In this document: one piece after another, positions 1 through 7,159 of the stretch
Position numbering within the stretch: the first letter of the stretch is position 1
Layout of the letters: every line of letters starts with the position of its first letter
Assembly (NCBI GenBank): GCA_030635995.1
Contig: DAOVXU010000068.1
Span: forward strand, 1-8,047
Length of the DNA stretch: 8,047 bases
Reading direction: 5' to 3'
Source of the DNA: Arcobacter sp.
GTDB lineage: Bacteria > Campylobacterota > Campylobacteria > Campylobacterales > Arcobacteraceae
The notes under the pieces: model-generated
What the model saw: the letters and a program-made list of their open reading frames with translations, nothing else
The model's database searches: none
Told to the model about the DNA's origin: nothing
Program-made: the position numbers and the translations under genes

Positions 1-323
1 ATGATAGTTTCAATGGAAATGTAGAAGGGATGGTAGAAGCAGTTAAAATAGCTTGTACATATGAGGATAGAAAAGTTATAGTTACACCTGGGCTTGTTGA
101 GAGTACTATTGAAGCTAATATAACTTTAGCAAAAACTATTGATGATGTTTTTGATTTGGTTATTATTACGGGTGATTTAAATAAAAATATTTTAGAAAAA
201 AATATAAAAAATAGTCAAATTATTATATTGAAATCTAAAGAGGATATGGAAGAGTGCTTAAAAGAAAACACACACTTAAATGATTTAATACTTTTTGCAA
301 ATGATGCACCAAATTTTATTTAG
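1..323 (+). CDS. murF: MurF C-terminal part (UDP-MurNAc-tripeptide--D-Ala-D-Ala ligase), 5' truncated by window edge
   Basis: MurF is the cytoplasmic ATP-dependent ligase that adds D-Ala-D-Ala to the UDP-MurNAc-tripeptide, the last cytosolic step of peptidoglycan precursor assembly. Only about 106 C-terminal codons are present. The frame is open from the first bases (complete codons from position 3) and ends at TAG 321-323. The first residues read DSFNGNVEGM, matching the D-x-Y/F-N-x-N motif that opens the C-terminal Rossmann-like Mur ligase domain. Next comes the RKVIVTPGLVES segment typical of MurF, and the C-terminus reads LILFANDAPNFI, as I recall from Campylobacterota MurF proteins. The ATG at 30-32 lies inside this conserved motif and is not the real start. 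The N-terminal substrate and ATP-binding domains lie upstream of the window. The frame is intact. The assignment to MurF over other Mur ligases rests on these motifs and is fairly firm. Confidence 0.88.
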   Translation, partial: DSFNGNVEGMVEAVKIACTYEDRKVIVTPGLVESTIEANITLAKTIDDVFDLVIITGDLNKNILEKNIKNSQIIILKSKEDMEECLKENTHLNDLILFANDAPNFI

Positions 324-334
324 TTAGTTTTGAA

Positions 335-361
335 TTAGCACTCAATATCATTAAGTGCTAA
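335..361 (+). promoter_or_regulatory. CIRCE element (HrcA operator) upstream of htpG
   Basis: Left arm TTAGCACTC (335-343), 9-nt spacer AATATCATT (344-352), right arm AAGTGCTAA (353-361). The known CIRCE consensus is TTAGCACTC-N9-GAGTGCTAA, so the left arm is perfect, the spacer is the exact length and the right arm differs at one base (A for G). The dyad extends outward to a 10-bp perfect match, 333-342 with 354-363. CIRCE is bound by HrcA, the repressor of class I heat-shock genes. The site lies 98 nt before the htpG start and 12 nt after the murF stop, so htpG is its only plausible downstream target on this strand. Confidence 0.9.
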
Positions 362-364
362 TTA

Positions 365-415
365 TTTTAAAATATTTATTTTATTTTTAGAAATTTATGT
401 TAATATCTCATCTAA
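365..415 (+). promoter_or_regulatory. Probable promoter of the htpG operon (two candidate -10 boxes)
   Basis: Two -10-like hexamers are visible after CIRCE. TAAAAT (368-373) would put the -35 region inside CIRCE, the usual way HrcA blocks transcription. TAATAT (401-406), preceded by TG at 398-399 (an extended -10) and a T-rich stretch at 379-388, resembles the Campylobacterota sigma-70 layout that lacks a conserved -35. In the second case CIRCE would lie more than 50 bp upstream of the start. I cannot decide between them from sequence alone. The ribosome binding site is AAGG at 447-450, 8 nt before the htpG ATG. Confidence 0.4.
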
Positions 416-458
416 TTAAATTAAAAATTAAAAATAATAATATAAAAAGGGCTAAAAT

Positions 459-2357
459 ATGGCAAAACATGAATTTCAAACAGAAGTAGGACAATTATTA
501 CAACTTATGACACACTCTTTATACTCAAATAAAGAGATTTTTATAAGAGAACTTGTATCAAATGCAAGTGATGCTATTGATAAATTAGAGTATTTAAAAC
601 TTACTGATGAAAAATTAAAATCTATTGAAACTACACCTCAAGTAAATATTAAAATAGATGAAGAGGATAATTCTATAACTATATCTGATAATGGTTTAGG
701 GATGAATGAGGATGATTTAATCTCTTCAATTGGTACTATTGCAAAATCTGGTACAAAGTCATTTGTAGAAGCTATGACTGGTGATGCTAAAAAAGATTCT
801 AACTTAATTGGGCAATTTGGTGTTGGTTTTTATTCTGTATTTATGGTAGCTGATAAAGTTGATGTTATCTCTAAAAAAGCTGGTGAAGAGCAAGCATATA
901 AATGGTCAAGTGATGGTTCAGGAAGTTATGATTTAGATCCAGTTACTAAAGATGAAAGTGGTACAGTTATATATATCAAACTTAAAGAGGAAGAGGTGAG
1001 TGATTATACTTCTAAATCAAGAGTTGAAACTATTGTGAAAAAATATTCAAATCATATTGCATATCCAATTTTCTTAAATTATAGTGAAGAGGTAACTGAA
1101 GAGTTAAGTGAAGATGATAAAAAAGATGGAAAAGAAGCTAAAAAGTCTATTGAAAAGAAAAGAGAACAAATCAATGAAGCTACAGCACTTTGGACACAAC
1201 CAAAAGGTAAATTAAAAGCTGATGAGTATAATGAGTTTTATAAAACTATCTCTCATGATTCGTCAGAACCTATGGCTTATGTTCATACAAAAGCAGAGGG
1301 TGTAAGTGAATATACTACACTATTTTATATTCCTAAAATTGCTCCTATGGATATGTATAGAGTTGATTTTCAACCAGGTGTTAAATTATACGTTAAAAGA
1401 GTATTTATTACAGATGATGAGAAAGAATTACTACCAACTTATCTTAGATTTGTAAAAGGTATTATTGATAGTGAAGATTTACCATTAAATGTAAGTAGAG
1501 AGATTTTACAAGAAAATAAAGTTATGGCAAATATCAAACAATCTTCAGTTAAAAAAGTTTTAGGTGAGATTAAAAAATTAGCTAAAGATGAAGAGAAATA
1601 TAAAGAATTTACTGAGCAGTATAATAGACCATTAAAAGAGGGTGTATATCAAGATCATGTAAATAAAGATGCTATTTTAGAGCTTGTAAGATATAAATCT
1701 ACAAACGATACAGAGAATATGATATCATTGGCTTCATATAAAGATAGAGCAGATACAGAACAAAAAGCTATTTTTTATATTGTAGGTGAAGATGAAAAAG
1801 TTCTTAGAAATTCCCCTTTAATGGAATCTTATAAAAAGAATAATATTGAAGTTTTAATTTTAGATGATAAAGAGATAGATGAAGTTATAACTCCTGCAAT
1901 TGGTGCATATCAAGATTGGACATTTAAAGATATTACATCTTGTGAGGCTCCAAAAACTGGAAAAACAGAAGAGGAAACAAAAGAAGTTGAAGAAACATTT
2001 AAAAGTATAGTTGAAAAAATCAAATCTACTTTGGGTGAGGCAGTTTCTGATGTTAAAACTACTGATAGGTTAAGTGATTCTCCATCTTGTGTTGTAAAAG
2101 ATCCAAATGATCCTATGGCTCAAATGGCAGCTATGATGAAATCTATGGGTCAAGAAGTGCCAGAATCTGCACCAATTCTTGAGATAAATCCAGAGCATAA
2201 TATTGTAAAAAGTTTAAATGGTTGTGCAGATGAATCAACAATTGAAACTATCTCTTGGTTACTTTTAGATCAAGCAAAAATGGCAGAGGGTATGGATATA
2301 AAAGATCCTGTAGCTTTTGTAAAAAGATTAAATACAGTGATGGCAAAAGCTTTATAA
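459..2357 (+). CDS. htpG: HtpG, bacterial Hsp90 chaperone
   Basis: Cytosolic ATP-dependent dimeric chaperone that remodels client proteins, often together with DnaK. At 632 residues it is full length for bacterial Hsp90. The N-terminal GHKL ATPase domain has the signature NKEIFIRELVSNASDA, with catalytic Glu31 and Mg-binding Asn35. It also has SDNGLGM with nucleotide-binding Asp77, the lid IGTIAKSGTKSF (91-102) and the glycine loop IGQFGVGFYS (117-126). The middle domain carries LPLNVSREILQ with the ATP-contacting Arg347. The C-terminal dimerisation domain ends in LNTVMAKAL. A lysine/glutamate-rich stretch at about 209-237 makes the N-to-middle linker roughly a dozen residues longer than I recall for E. 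coli HtpG. The start is supported by AAGG at 447-450 and by the standard MAKHEFQTEV beginning. It is the first gene of a tight cluster with 2359-2742 and 2742-3272, and a CIRCE element upstream suggests HrcA control. Identification is secure. Confidence 0.98.
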   Translation: MAKHEFQTEVGQLLQLMTHSLYSNKEIFIRELVSNASDAIDKLEYLKLTDEKLKSIETTPQVNIKIDEEDNSITISDNGLGMNEDDLISSIGTIAKSGTKSFVEAMTGDAKKDSNLIGQFGVGFYSVFMVADKVDVISKKAGEEQAYKWSSDGSGSYDLDPVTKDESGTVIYIKLKEEEVSDYTSKSRVETIVKKYSNHIAYPIFLNYSEEVTEELSEDDKKDGKEAKKSIEKKREQINEATALWTQPKGKLKADEYNEFYKTISHDSSEPMAYVHTKAEGVSEYTTLFYIPKIAPMDMYRVDFQPGVKLYVKRVFITDDEKELLPTYLRFVKGIIDSEDLPLNVSREILQENKVMANIKQSSVKKVLGEIKKLAKDEEKYKEFTEQYNRPLKEGVYQDHVNKDAILELVRYKSTNDTENMISLASYKDRADTEQKAIFYIVGEDEKVLRNSPLMESYKKNNIEVLILDDKEIDEVITPAIGAYQDWTFKDITSCEAPKTGKTEEETKEVEETFKSIVEKIKSTLGEAVSDVKTTDRLSDSPSCVVKDPNDPMAQMAAMMKSMGQEVPESAPILEINPEHNIVKSLNGCADESTIETISWLLLDQAKMAEGMDIKDPVAFVKRLNTVMAKAL

Positions 2358-2358
2358 T

Positions 2359-2742
2359 ATGAAAAAAATAGAGATAGAGAAACCTGCTGAATTTTTAAAA
2401 CTTATTGAAGAAAATAAAAATTTATATCTATATAATGACCATCCTAGTGATGGTATTGATTTGTTTACAGATGAACAAATAGAGATGTATGGATGGCATG
2501 GAACTACATTTGATGAGATAACATATAGAATAATTGCTGAATTTATTGAAGATAATTGTGAAGGTACATTTACTTTTAATGATCATCCAATGGGCTTTAA
2601 TGCTTATGCGGTTTTAGATGATATTGAATCTGCAAGAGTAGAAATAAAAGAGTTTATTGTAAATAAAATTAAATCATTGGATTTGATAGATTTAGATGAT
2701 GATCAGAAAGAAGCATTAGAATTTTTTGGTATATCTAACTAA
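2359..2742 (+). CDS. Small acidic protein of unknown function in the htpG operon
   Basis: I do not recognise a characterised family. The product is a 127-residue soluble protein with no signal peptide or membrane segment, and it is clearly acidic (for example LIDLDDDQKEALEFF near the end). The motif NDHP occurs twice, at residues 26-29 (LYLYNDHPSDGIDLF) and 74-77 (FTFNDHPMGFNAY), each after an aromatic/hydrophobic strand-like segment. This suggests a small internal duplication or a paired functional site. A YGWHGTTFDE segment lies between them and one Cys (67) is present. The ATG follows the htpG stop after a single base, no good Shine-Dalgarno is visible, and its own TAA overlaps the next ATG, so translation is probably coupled to htpG. 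Gene reality is supported by operon packing and normal codon use. A role linked to chaperone function or heat shock is only an inference from position. Confidence 0.85.
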   Translation: MKKIEIEKPAEFLKLIEENKNLYLYNDHPSDGIDLFTDEQIEMYGWHGTTFDEITYRIIAEFIEDNCEGTFTFNDHPMGFNAYAVLDDIESARVEIKEFIVNKIKSLDLIDLDDDQKEALEFFGISN

Positions 2743-3272
2743 TGGAAAGTTTTATTCACGACTGGGGGTATATAGCACTTTTTTTATATAGCTTTGGTGG
2801 TGGTATGTTAGCAATTGCAATTGCAGGTGTATTTGCTTTTACTGGTGAATTAAATATTTATTATGTGCTTGTTGTAGCTACTGCTGCAAATTTCATAGGT
2901 GATCAATTTTTATTTACTATTGCTAGAAATAATAAAACATATGCAAAACAGATGATGCAAAATCATAAAAGAAAAATAGCCTTAGCTCACTTGATGATGA
3001 GAAAATATGGTTCTTGGACAATATTATTGCAAAAATATGTATATGGTATAAAAACACTTATCCCTTTAACTATTGGACTTACAAAATTTAATACTACAAA
3101 GTTTATGATTTTTAATCTTTTAGGAGCGATTATATGGTCATTGGTTGTTGGATTAGGTGCATATTTCTTAGGAGAGATATTTTTAGAATCTGTTGAAGAG
3201 TTTAAAACATATGGAGTGATGATTCTAATTGTAATTATATTGTTAATTACTTTTGTTCTTAAAAAATATTAA
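2742..3272 (+). CDS. DedA-family (VTT/SNARE-associated) inner-membrane protein
   Basis: A 176-residue polytopic membrane protein of the DedA/VTT superfamily. Members in other bacteria have been shown to recycle undecaprenyl phosphate or flip phospholipids and to be needed for envelope integrity. Family marks include an acidic residue early (Glu36 in FTGEL), the GD pair (Gly53-Asp54) followed by a hydrophobic segment and an Arg, and the re-entrant block KYVYGIKTLIPLTIGLTKF (98-116). The signature FNLLGAIIWSLVVGLGAYFLG (124-144) follows. Hydrophobic segments lie at about 10-33, 38-61, 119-144 and 156-173. The two arginines usual in the R-x-x-P-G-x-R-T loop are lysines here (Lys98, Lys104). At 176 residues it is slightly shorter than the roughly 200 typical of the family. 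Its ATG overlaps the previous stop by one base (TAATG), indicating coupled translation. Substrate and direction are not determinable from sequence. Confidence 0.88.
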   Translation: MESFIHDWGYIALFLYSFGGGMLAIAIAGVFAFTGELNIYYVLVVATAANFIGDQFLFTIARNNKTYAKQMMQNHKRKIALAHLMMRKYGSWTILLQKYVYGIKTLIPLTIGLTKFNTTKFMIFNLLGAIIWSLVVGLGAYFLGEIFLESVEEFKTYGVMILIVIILLITFVLKKY

Positions 3273-3282
3273 TTTTTAATTA

Positions 3283-3323
3283 TACAATATTTAGATACAA
3301 TAAGGTAATTAAAATTAAAGGGG
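3283..3323 (+). promoter_or_regulatory. Promoter and ribosome binding site of the chemoreceptor/two-component operon
   Basis: In the 55-nt gap after the DedA gene, TACAAT occurs at 3283-3288 and again at 3296-3301. The second copy, in the context TTTAGATACAATAAGG, fits the Campylobacterota sigma-70 -10 box with an AT-rich region upstream and no -35. Transcription would then start near 3308, giving a leader of about 20 nt. A strong Shine-Dalgarno AAAGGGG (3317-3323) stands 4 nt before the ATG at 3328. No convincing terminator separates the DedA gene from this promoter, so some read-through is possible. Confidence 0.5.
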
Positions 3324-3327
3324 TTTT

Positions 3328-5529
3328 ATGTATAATTTAATTACATCAAAAATTCGCTATAAGATTATGGCTTCTATGGTTATTCTTATGACAATTAGTT
3401 CTTTTGTAAGTATGTATCTTGTTTACGATAATGTATCAAGTAGTAGTTTAGAAGTTACAAAAAAGAATTTAAATATGCTAAATACAGCTATATTTCAAAG
3501 TTTAAGAAATGCAATGAATTCTGGAGATCCAGTTGTGATTACTAATGCAGAAGAGGAAGCTAGAAATATTAAGGGTATTAGTAGATTAATTGTTGCAAAA
3601 AGTGAAAAACTTATAGAGATGTATAATCCTGGAGCTGTATATACTAAAGATAAAGATGTATTAAAAGCTATGAATGCTAAAAAATCTTTAATTATTGAAG
3701 AAAATAATGAAATTCATACGCTTAGAATGATTAAACCTATGATAGCAACTCAAGATTGTTTAATGTGTCATGCAAATCAAAATGTAGGTGATGTTATCGG
3801 AGTTTTAGATTTGACATTCTCTATGGAAGAATCTGATAGTGATCTTAATAATATTATTTTTAATAATATATTAATAACTACAATATTGGGTTGGATAACA
3901 ATTGGTTTTATTTTCTTTTTGGTTAAATATATAAGTAAACCTATTGAAACACTTCAAAATTCCATTCATGCTTTAATAAAATTTTCAAGTGCTGAACAAA
4001 ATATTGAAGTAAAATCAAATGATGAGATTGGTGATGTTGCGAAATCATTTAATATATATTTAAAAAATATAAGAAATATAATGAGGGAAGATCAACATGT
4101 AGTTGAAGAGGCTGAAGAGGTTATACATATGGCTAAAACAGGTTTCTTTACATACAAAATTAAATCTTCTAGTTCAAATAGAATTACAAATGATTTAAAA
4201 AATACTATTAATGATATGATTGATGAACTTAGTGTGAAATTTGATGAAGTTAATGTTGCTTTAAATGAATTTGGGAAGGGTAATTTTGAACATAAAGTTC
4301 GTGATGAAAATACATCTGGTACTATTGGATCAATAATTAAATTTACTGATGCACTTGGAAATAATTCCTCAGAACTATTATCTATTATATTTATTGCTGG
4401 TGAAAAACTTGATAAAACTATTAATGTATTATCTAAAGCATCATCTTCATTATCACAAAATGCAAATCAGCAAGCTGCATCATTAGAAGAAACTGCGGCA
4501 TCTATTGAGGAGATAACTTCAAATATTCAAGCAAGTGTCTCAAATGTAAATATGATGTCAAATTTTGCTGATGAAGCTAATAATGCTGCTTTAGAAGGAA
4601 AACAGTTAGCAAATAAAACTGCTGTATCTATGGATGAGATAAATACACAAGTAACGGCTATTAGCGATGCTATAACAGTTATTGATCAAATTGCATTTCA
4701 AACAAATATTTTAAGTTTAAATGCAGCGGTTGAAGCTGCTACAGCTGGTGAAGCTGGAAAAGGTTTTGCTGTAGTTGCTCAAGAGGTTAGAAATCTAGCT
4801 TCAAGATCAGCAGAAGCTGCAAATGAGATAAAAGCTTTAGTTGAAAATGCTCAACATAAAACTATAGATGGAAAAAATATTTCATCTAAAATGATTAATG
4901 GATATGAAGTATTAATAGATAAAATAACTCAAACTAAAGATATGACTGTAAAAGTTTCATCTGCAAGTTTAGAGCAATCAAAAAGTATTAGTTTAATAAA
5001 TGATACAATTGGTGCAATTGATAAAAATACACAAGAGAGTGCAGTAGAAGCATTAAATATAGATACTATGGCACATGAAGTTAAGCAATTATCAGAAAGA
5101 TTATTAAGTGTATCTGAGCATGTTACATACAGAGAAGAAACTAGAGGTCAAGTATGTGATATAAATATGACATATAAAGTTAATAAATTACAACTTGGGC
5201 ATTTGAATTTTAAAGATGATAACTTTTCAAAACTAGATACTAATACGCATTTTACAATTACAGATCATTCTAATTGTAATTTAGGAAAGTGGATAATAGA
5301 ATCAGAAAAAAATAATGAACAGTATACTACTACTGAAAATTGGGTTAGAATGAAGGAAAATCATTTAAAAGTACATAATGGTGTTCAAGAGTTTGTTAAT
5401 CATGATTCAAATAGTGCAGATAGCTTGACATTAGTCCCTGAAGCAATATCATTGGAAAAATCTATAATGGCTGTATTTGATTCATTGAATATAGTAAAAA
5501 TAGAAAATTGTAAAAATAAAGGATTATAG
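3328..5529 (+). CDS. Transmembrane methyl-accepting chemotaxis protein with periplasmic CxxCH haem-type sensor and C-terminal CZB zinc domain
   Basis: A 733-residue chemoreceptor. TM1 is at about 13-33, the periplasmic sensor at 34-177 and TM2 at about 178-200. The sensor contains Cys144-Leu-Met-Cys147-His148, the c-type haem attachment motif, inside the pattern 'IKPM...DCLMCHANQ...GVLDL'. This resembles Tll0287/DUF3365-like or haem-PAS sensors such as those of Geobacter receptors. A HAMP domain follows (about 201-255, with DEIG at 232-235), then a HAMP-like repeat at about 290-345. The MCP signalling hairpin (about 370-600) has its conserved tip at 452-495 ([20 protein letters not shown]). 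The C-terminus (about 615-725) is a CZB domain with presumed zinc ligands His625, Cys650 (in CNLGKW), His679 and His683. No CheR-binding pentapeptide is seen. It is the first gene of an operon with a receiver and a kinase. Haem would suggest redox or gas sensing and CZB suggests zinc/oxidant sensing; both ligands are inferred. Confidence 0.94.
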   Translation: MYNLITSKIRYKIMASMVILMTISSFVSMYLVYDNVSSSSLEVTKKNLNMLNTAIFQSLRNAMNSGDPVVITNAEEEARNIKGISRLIVAKSEKLIEMYNPGAVYTKDKDVLKAMNAKKSLIIEENNEIHTLRMIKPMIATQDCLMCHANQNVGDVIGVLDLTFSMEESDSDLNNIIFNNILITTILGWITIGFIFFLVKYISKPIETLQNSIHALIKFSSAEQNIEVKSNDEIGDVAKSFNIYLKNIRNIMREDQHVVEEAEEVIHMAKTGFFTYKIKSSSSNRITNDLKNTINDMIDELSVKFDEVNVALNEFGKGNFEHKVRDENTSGTIGSIIKFTDALGNNSSELLSIIFIAGEKLDKTINVLSKASSSLSQNANQQAASLEETAASIEEITSNIQASVSNVNMMSNFADEANNAALEGKQLANKTAVSMDEINTQVTAISDAITVIDQIAFQTNILSLNAAVEAATAGEAGKGFAVVAQEVRNLASRSAEAANEIKALVENAQHKTIDGKNISSKMINGYEVLIDKITQTKDMTVKVSSASLEQSKSISLINDTIGAIDKNTQESAVEALNIDTMAHEVKQLSERLLSVSEHVTYREETRGQVCDINMTYKVNKLQLGHLNFKDDNFSKLDTNTHFTITDHSNCNLGKWIIESEKNNEQYTTTENWVRMKENHLKVHNGVQEFVNHDSNSADSLTLVPEAISLEKSIMAVFDSLNIVKIENCKNKGL

Positions 5530-5901
5530 ATGAGTAAGTATAAAATATTGATTTTAGATGATGAACAAGATATCTTGGATGTTGTTGAAAGGTTTTTAAA
5601 TAGAAAACAAATCGTAGATGTTGTTACATGTGCTAATCCATTAGTTGCATTAGAGATGATAAAAGCTGGTGGATATGATCTATTACTTACTGATATAATG
5701 ATGCCTGAGATGAATGGTGTTGAAGTTCTTAAAGAGGTTAAAAAATCTACACCAGATGTAAAAGTTATTATGATGACTGCTTATTCTACAATAGATAAAA
5801 TTTTAGAATGTGAAAAACTAGGAGCGTCAGATTATGTTACAAAACCTTTTATTAGTTTAAAAGATGTAGAGAGTAAAGTTTTAGATACATTAGGATTGTA
5901 A
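5530..5901 (+). CDS. Stand-alone response regulator receiver (CheY-like single domain)
   Basis: A 123-residue cytoplasmic protein consisting only of a REC domain, with no DNA-binding or enzymatic output. The phosphorylation site is complete: acidic pair Asp10-Asp11, phospho-acceptor Asp55 in LLTDIMMP, switch Thr83 in MMTAYS, and Lys105 in the KPF motif, with Tyr102 at the aromatic switch position. The ATG follows the chemoreceptor TAG with no intervening base. The Shine-Dalgarno AAAGGA (5518-5523) lies inside the end of the receptor gene, so translation is probably coupled. The likely phospho-donor is the kinase encoded 1 nt downstream, or CheA elsewhere in the genome. It does not match the chemotaxis CheY N-terminus typical of this phylum, so it is probably a dedicated shuttle or sink and not the main motor CheY; that is inference. 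Confidence 0.95.
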   Translation: MSKYKILILDDEQDILDVVERFLNRKQIVDVVTCANPLVALEMIKAGGYDLLLTDIMMPEMNGVEVLKEVKKSTPDVKVIMMTAYSTIDKILECEKLGASDYVTKPFISLKDVESKVLDTLGL

Positions 5902-5902
5902 T

Positions 5903-7045
5903 ATGTTTAAAAATATTACTGCACTTTATGCCGAAGATGAAGAGGTGATAAGAGAAGCTATTTCATCTCTTCTAGGACCATTATTTAAAAATCTTATTAT
6001 TGCTGAAGATGGTGCGAAGGGTCTTGAGTTATTTAAAGAACATCAAGATAATATTGATTTAATTATTACTGATATTAATATGCCAAAACTTAATGGTCTA
6101 GATATGTTAGATAAGATAAAAGATCTTTCTCCATTTGTACCTATGTTGATAACAACTGCACATAATGATGCAAATTTTTTACATAGAGCTATTGATGTTG
6201 GTGTTACAGGTTATGTAAATAAACCAATTGATATTAGAAAATTAATTGAGATTATTAAAAAAAATATTTTACCAATAGTTGATAAAAAACAATTAGAAGA
6301 GAAAGTAAAAGAACAGCAAGAAGAAAAGCTACAAAGTGCTAAATTTACAGCTATTGGGCAACTTTCTGCTGGAATTACTCATGAGATAAATACTCCGCTT
6401 ACATATATTAAAGCTACATTTGAGATGATGCAATATGATATTGAAGATTTAGAAGATAGTCCAATAAAAGTGAATATGGAAAAAGATGCTAAGGTTATTC
6501 TTGATGGTATTCACCGTATGGAAAATATAATATCTTCAATGAAAGAGATTGCATCTTCAAGTAAAGCTGAGAAAGAGGAAGTAAATTTATATGGAACAAT
6601 ATTAGTATCATTAACAATGACACATAATAAATGTAAACATATATCACAAGTTTATCTAAATGGTAGACAATTTACCACTTTACTAGATAAAGATGATGAA
6701 GTTTTTATGGTAAATGTTCAAAAACAAAGAATTGAACAAGTTTGGATAGTTATTATAAATAATGCTATGGATGAGTTAATGAAAAATGGTGTCTTTTTAG
6801 ATAGACGATTAGATATTACTATTGAAAATACAGATGATAATAAAATTATATTAAAATTTAAAGATAATGCTGGTGGTATTTCAAATGAGATAAAAGATCA
6901 TCTTTTTGAAGCATTTAAAAGTACAAAAGAATCTTCTGGTATGGGAGTAGGACTTAATGTTGCTCAAAAAATCATATATGAAAATGATGGAACAATTAGA
7001 GCTTATAATGAAGATAATGGAGCAGTTTTTGAAATAATAATTTAG
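5903..7045 (+). CDS. Soluble hybrid histidine kinase, REC-HisKA-HATPase_c order
   Basis: A 380-residue kinase with no membrane segment and an N-terminal receiver in place of a sensor domain. REC (1-121) is intact: Glu11-Asp12, phospho-acceptor Asp57 in IITDINMP, Thr85 and Lys107. A charged helical linker with coiled-coil character (about 127-147, rich in K/E/Q) leads to the H-box GITHEINTPLTYIKA with phospho-acceptor His160. The ATPase domain has an N-box with NNAMDEL (Asn286/Asn287), a G1 box DNAGGI (Asp321) and a G2 box GMGVGL (346-351). It therefore looks fully active. It follows the receiver gene after one base, with TAGGA (5891-5895) as ribosome binding site. Input probably comes by phosphorylation of the N-terminal REC, or by contact with the co-encoded receptor. 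No P1/HPt, CheW-like or P4-type CheA features are present, so this is not a CheA. The output partner is uncertain. Confidence 0.95.
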   Translation: MFKNITALYAEDEEVIREAISSLLGPLFKNLIIAEDGAKGLELFKEHQDNIDLIITDINMPKLNGLDMLDKIKDLSPFVPMLITTAHNDANFLHRAIDVGVTGYVNKPIDIRKLIEIIKKNILPIVDKKQLEEKVKEQQEEKLQSAKFTAIGQLSAGITHEINTPLTYIKATFEMMQYDIEDLEDSPIKVNMEKDAKVILDGIHRMENIISSMKEIASSSKAEKEEVNLYGTILVSLTMTHNKCKHISQVYLNGRQFTTLLDKDDEVFMVNVQKQRIEQVWIVIINNAMDELMKNGVFLDRRLDITIENTDDNKIILKFKDNAGGISNEIKDHLFEAFKSTKESSGMGVGLNVAQKIIYENDGTIRAYNEDNGAVFEIII

Positions 7046-7084
7046 TTTTCTAAATTATTATTTTTAACTTCGTTACAGAAAGAA

Positions 7085-7153
7085 ACACTTTTCTTATTAA
7101 AGAAAATAAAGTGTAAAAACTACACACTATAAAAAAAATATTAGACACTTTTC
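7085..7153 (+). promoter_or_regulatory. Cluster of ACACT/AGTGT words upstream of acnB (candidate operator region)
   Basis: Between the kinase stop and the acnB promoter, ACACT occurs at 7085-7089, 7124-7128 and 7145-7149, and its complement AGTGT at 7110-7114. The first and last copies extend to the identical 9-mer ACACTTTTC (7085-7093 and 7145-7153). The central part forms a perfect short dyad, GTGTA (7111-7115), 5-nt spacer, TACAC (7121-7125). Position just upstream of the -10 box suggests binding of a transcription factor. No known regulator motif is recognised, and chance cannot be excluded in AT-rich DNA. Confidence 0.3.
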
Positions 7154-7159
7154 AGCTTA

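Noticed and set aside
30..323. A self-contained 97-residue gene starting at ATG 30
   Set aside because: The frame is open upstream to the window edge and the ATG falls inside the conserved MurF motif DSFNGNVEGM, so it is an internal Met of a truncated murF.
333..363. Rho-independent terminator for murF
   Set aside because: The 10-bp dyad matches the CIRCE consensus in arm sequence and spacer, and has only a loose AT-rich tail, not a GC-rich stem with a clean T-run. It may slow polymerase, but the operator explains it better.
3243..3312. Inverted repeat TTAATTAC (3243-3250) and GTAATTAA (3305-3312) flanking the DedA/receptor junction
   Set aside because: It is short and made almost only of A/T with a 54-nt loop, and one arm lies in the DedA coding sequence. 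It is expected by chance at this base composition.
7085..7114. Terminator hairpin after the histidine kinase gene
   Set aside because: ACACTTT can pair with AAAGTGT, with an inner TCTT/AAGA pairing, but a 4-nt bulge interrupts the stem, it is AT-rich, and the following bases are A-rich with no T-run on the + strand.
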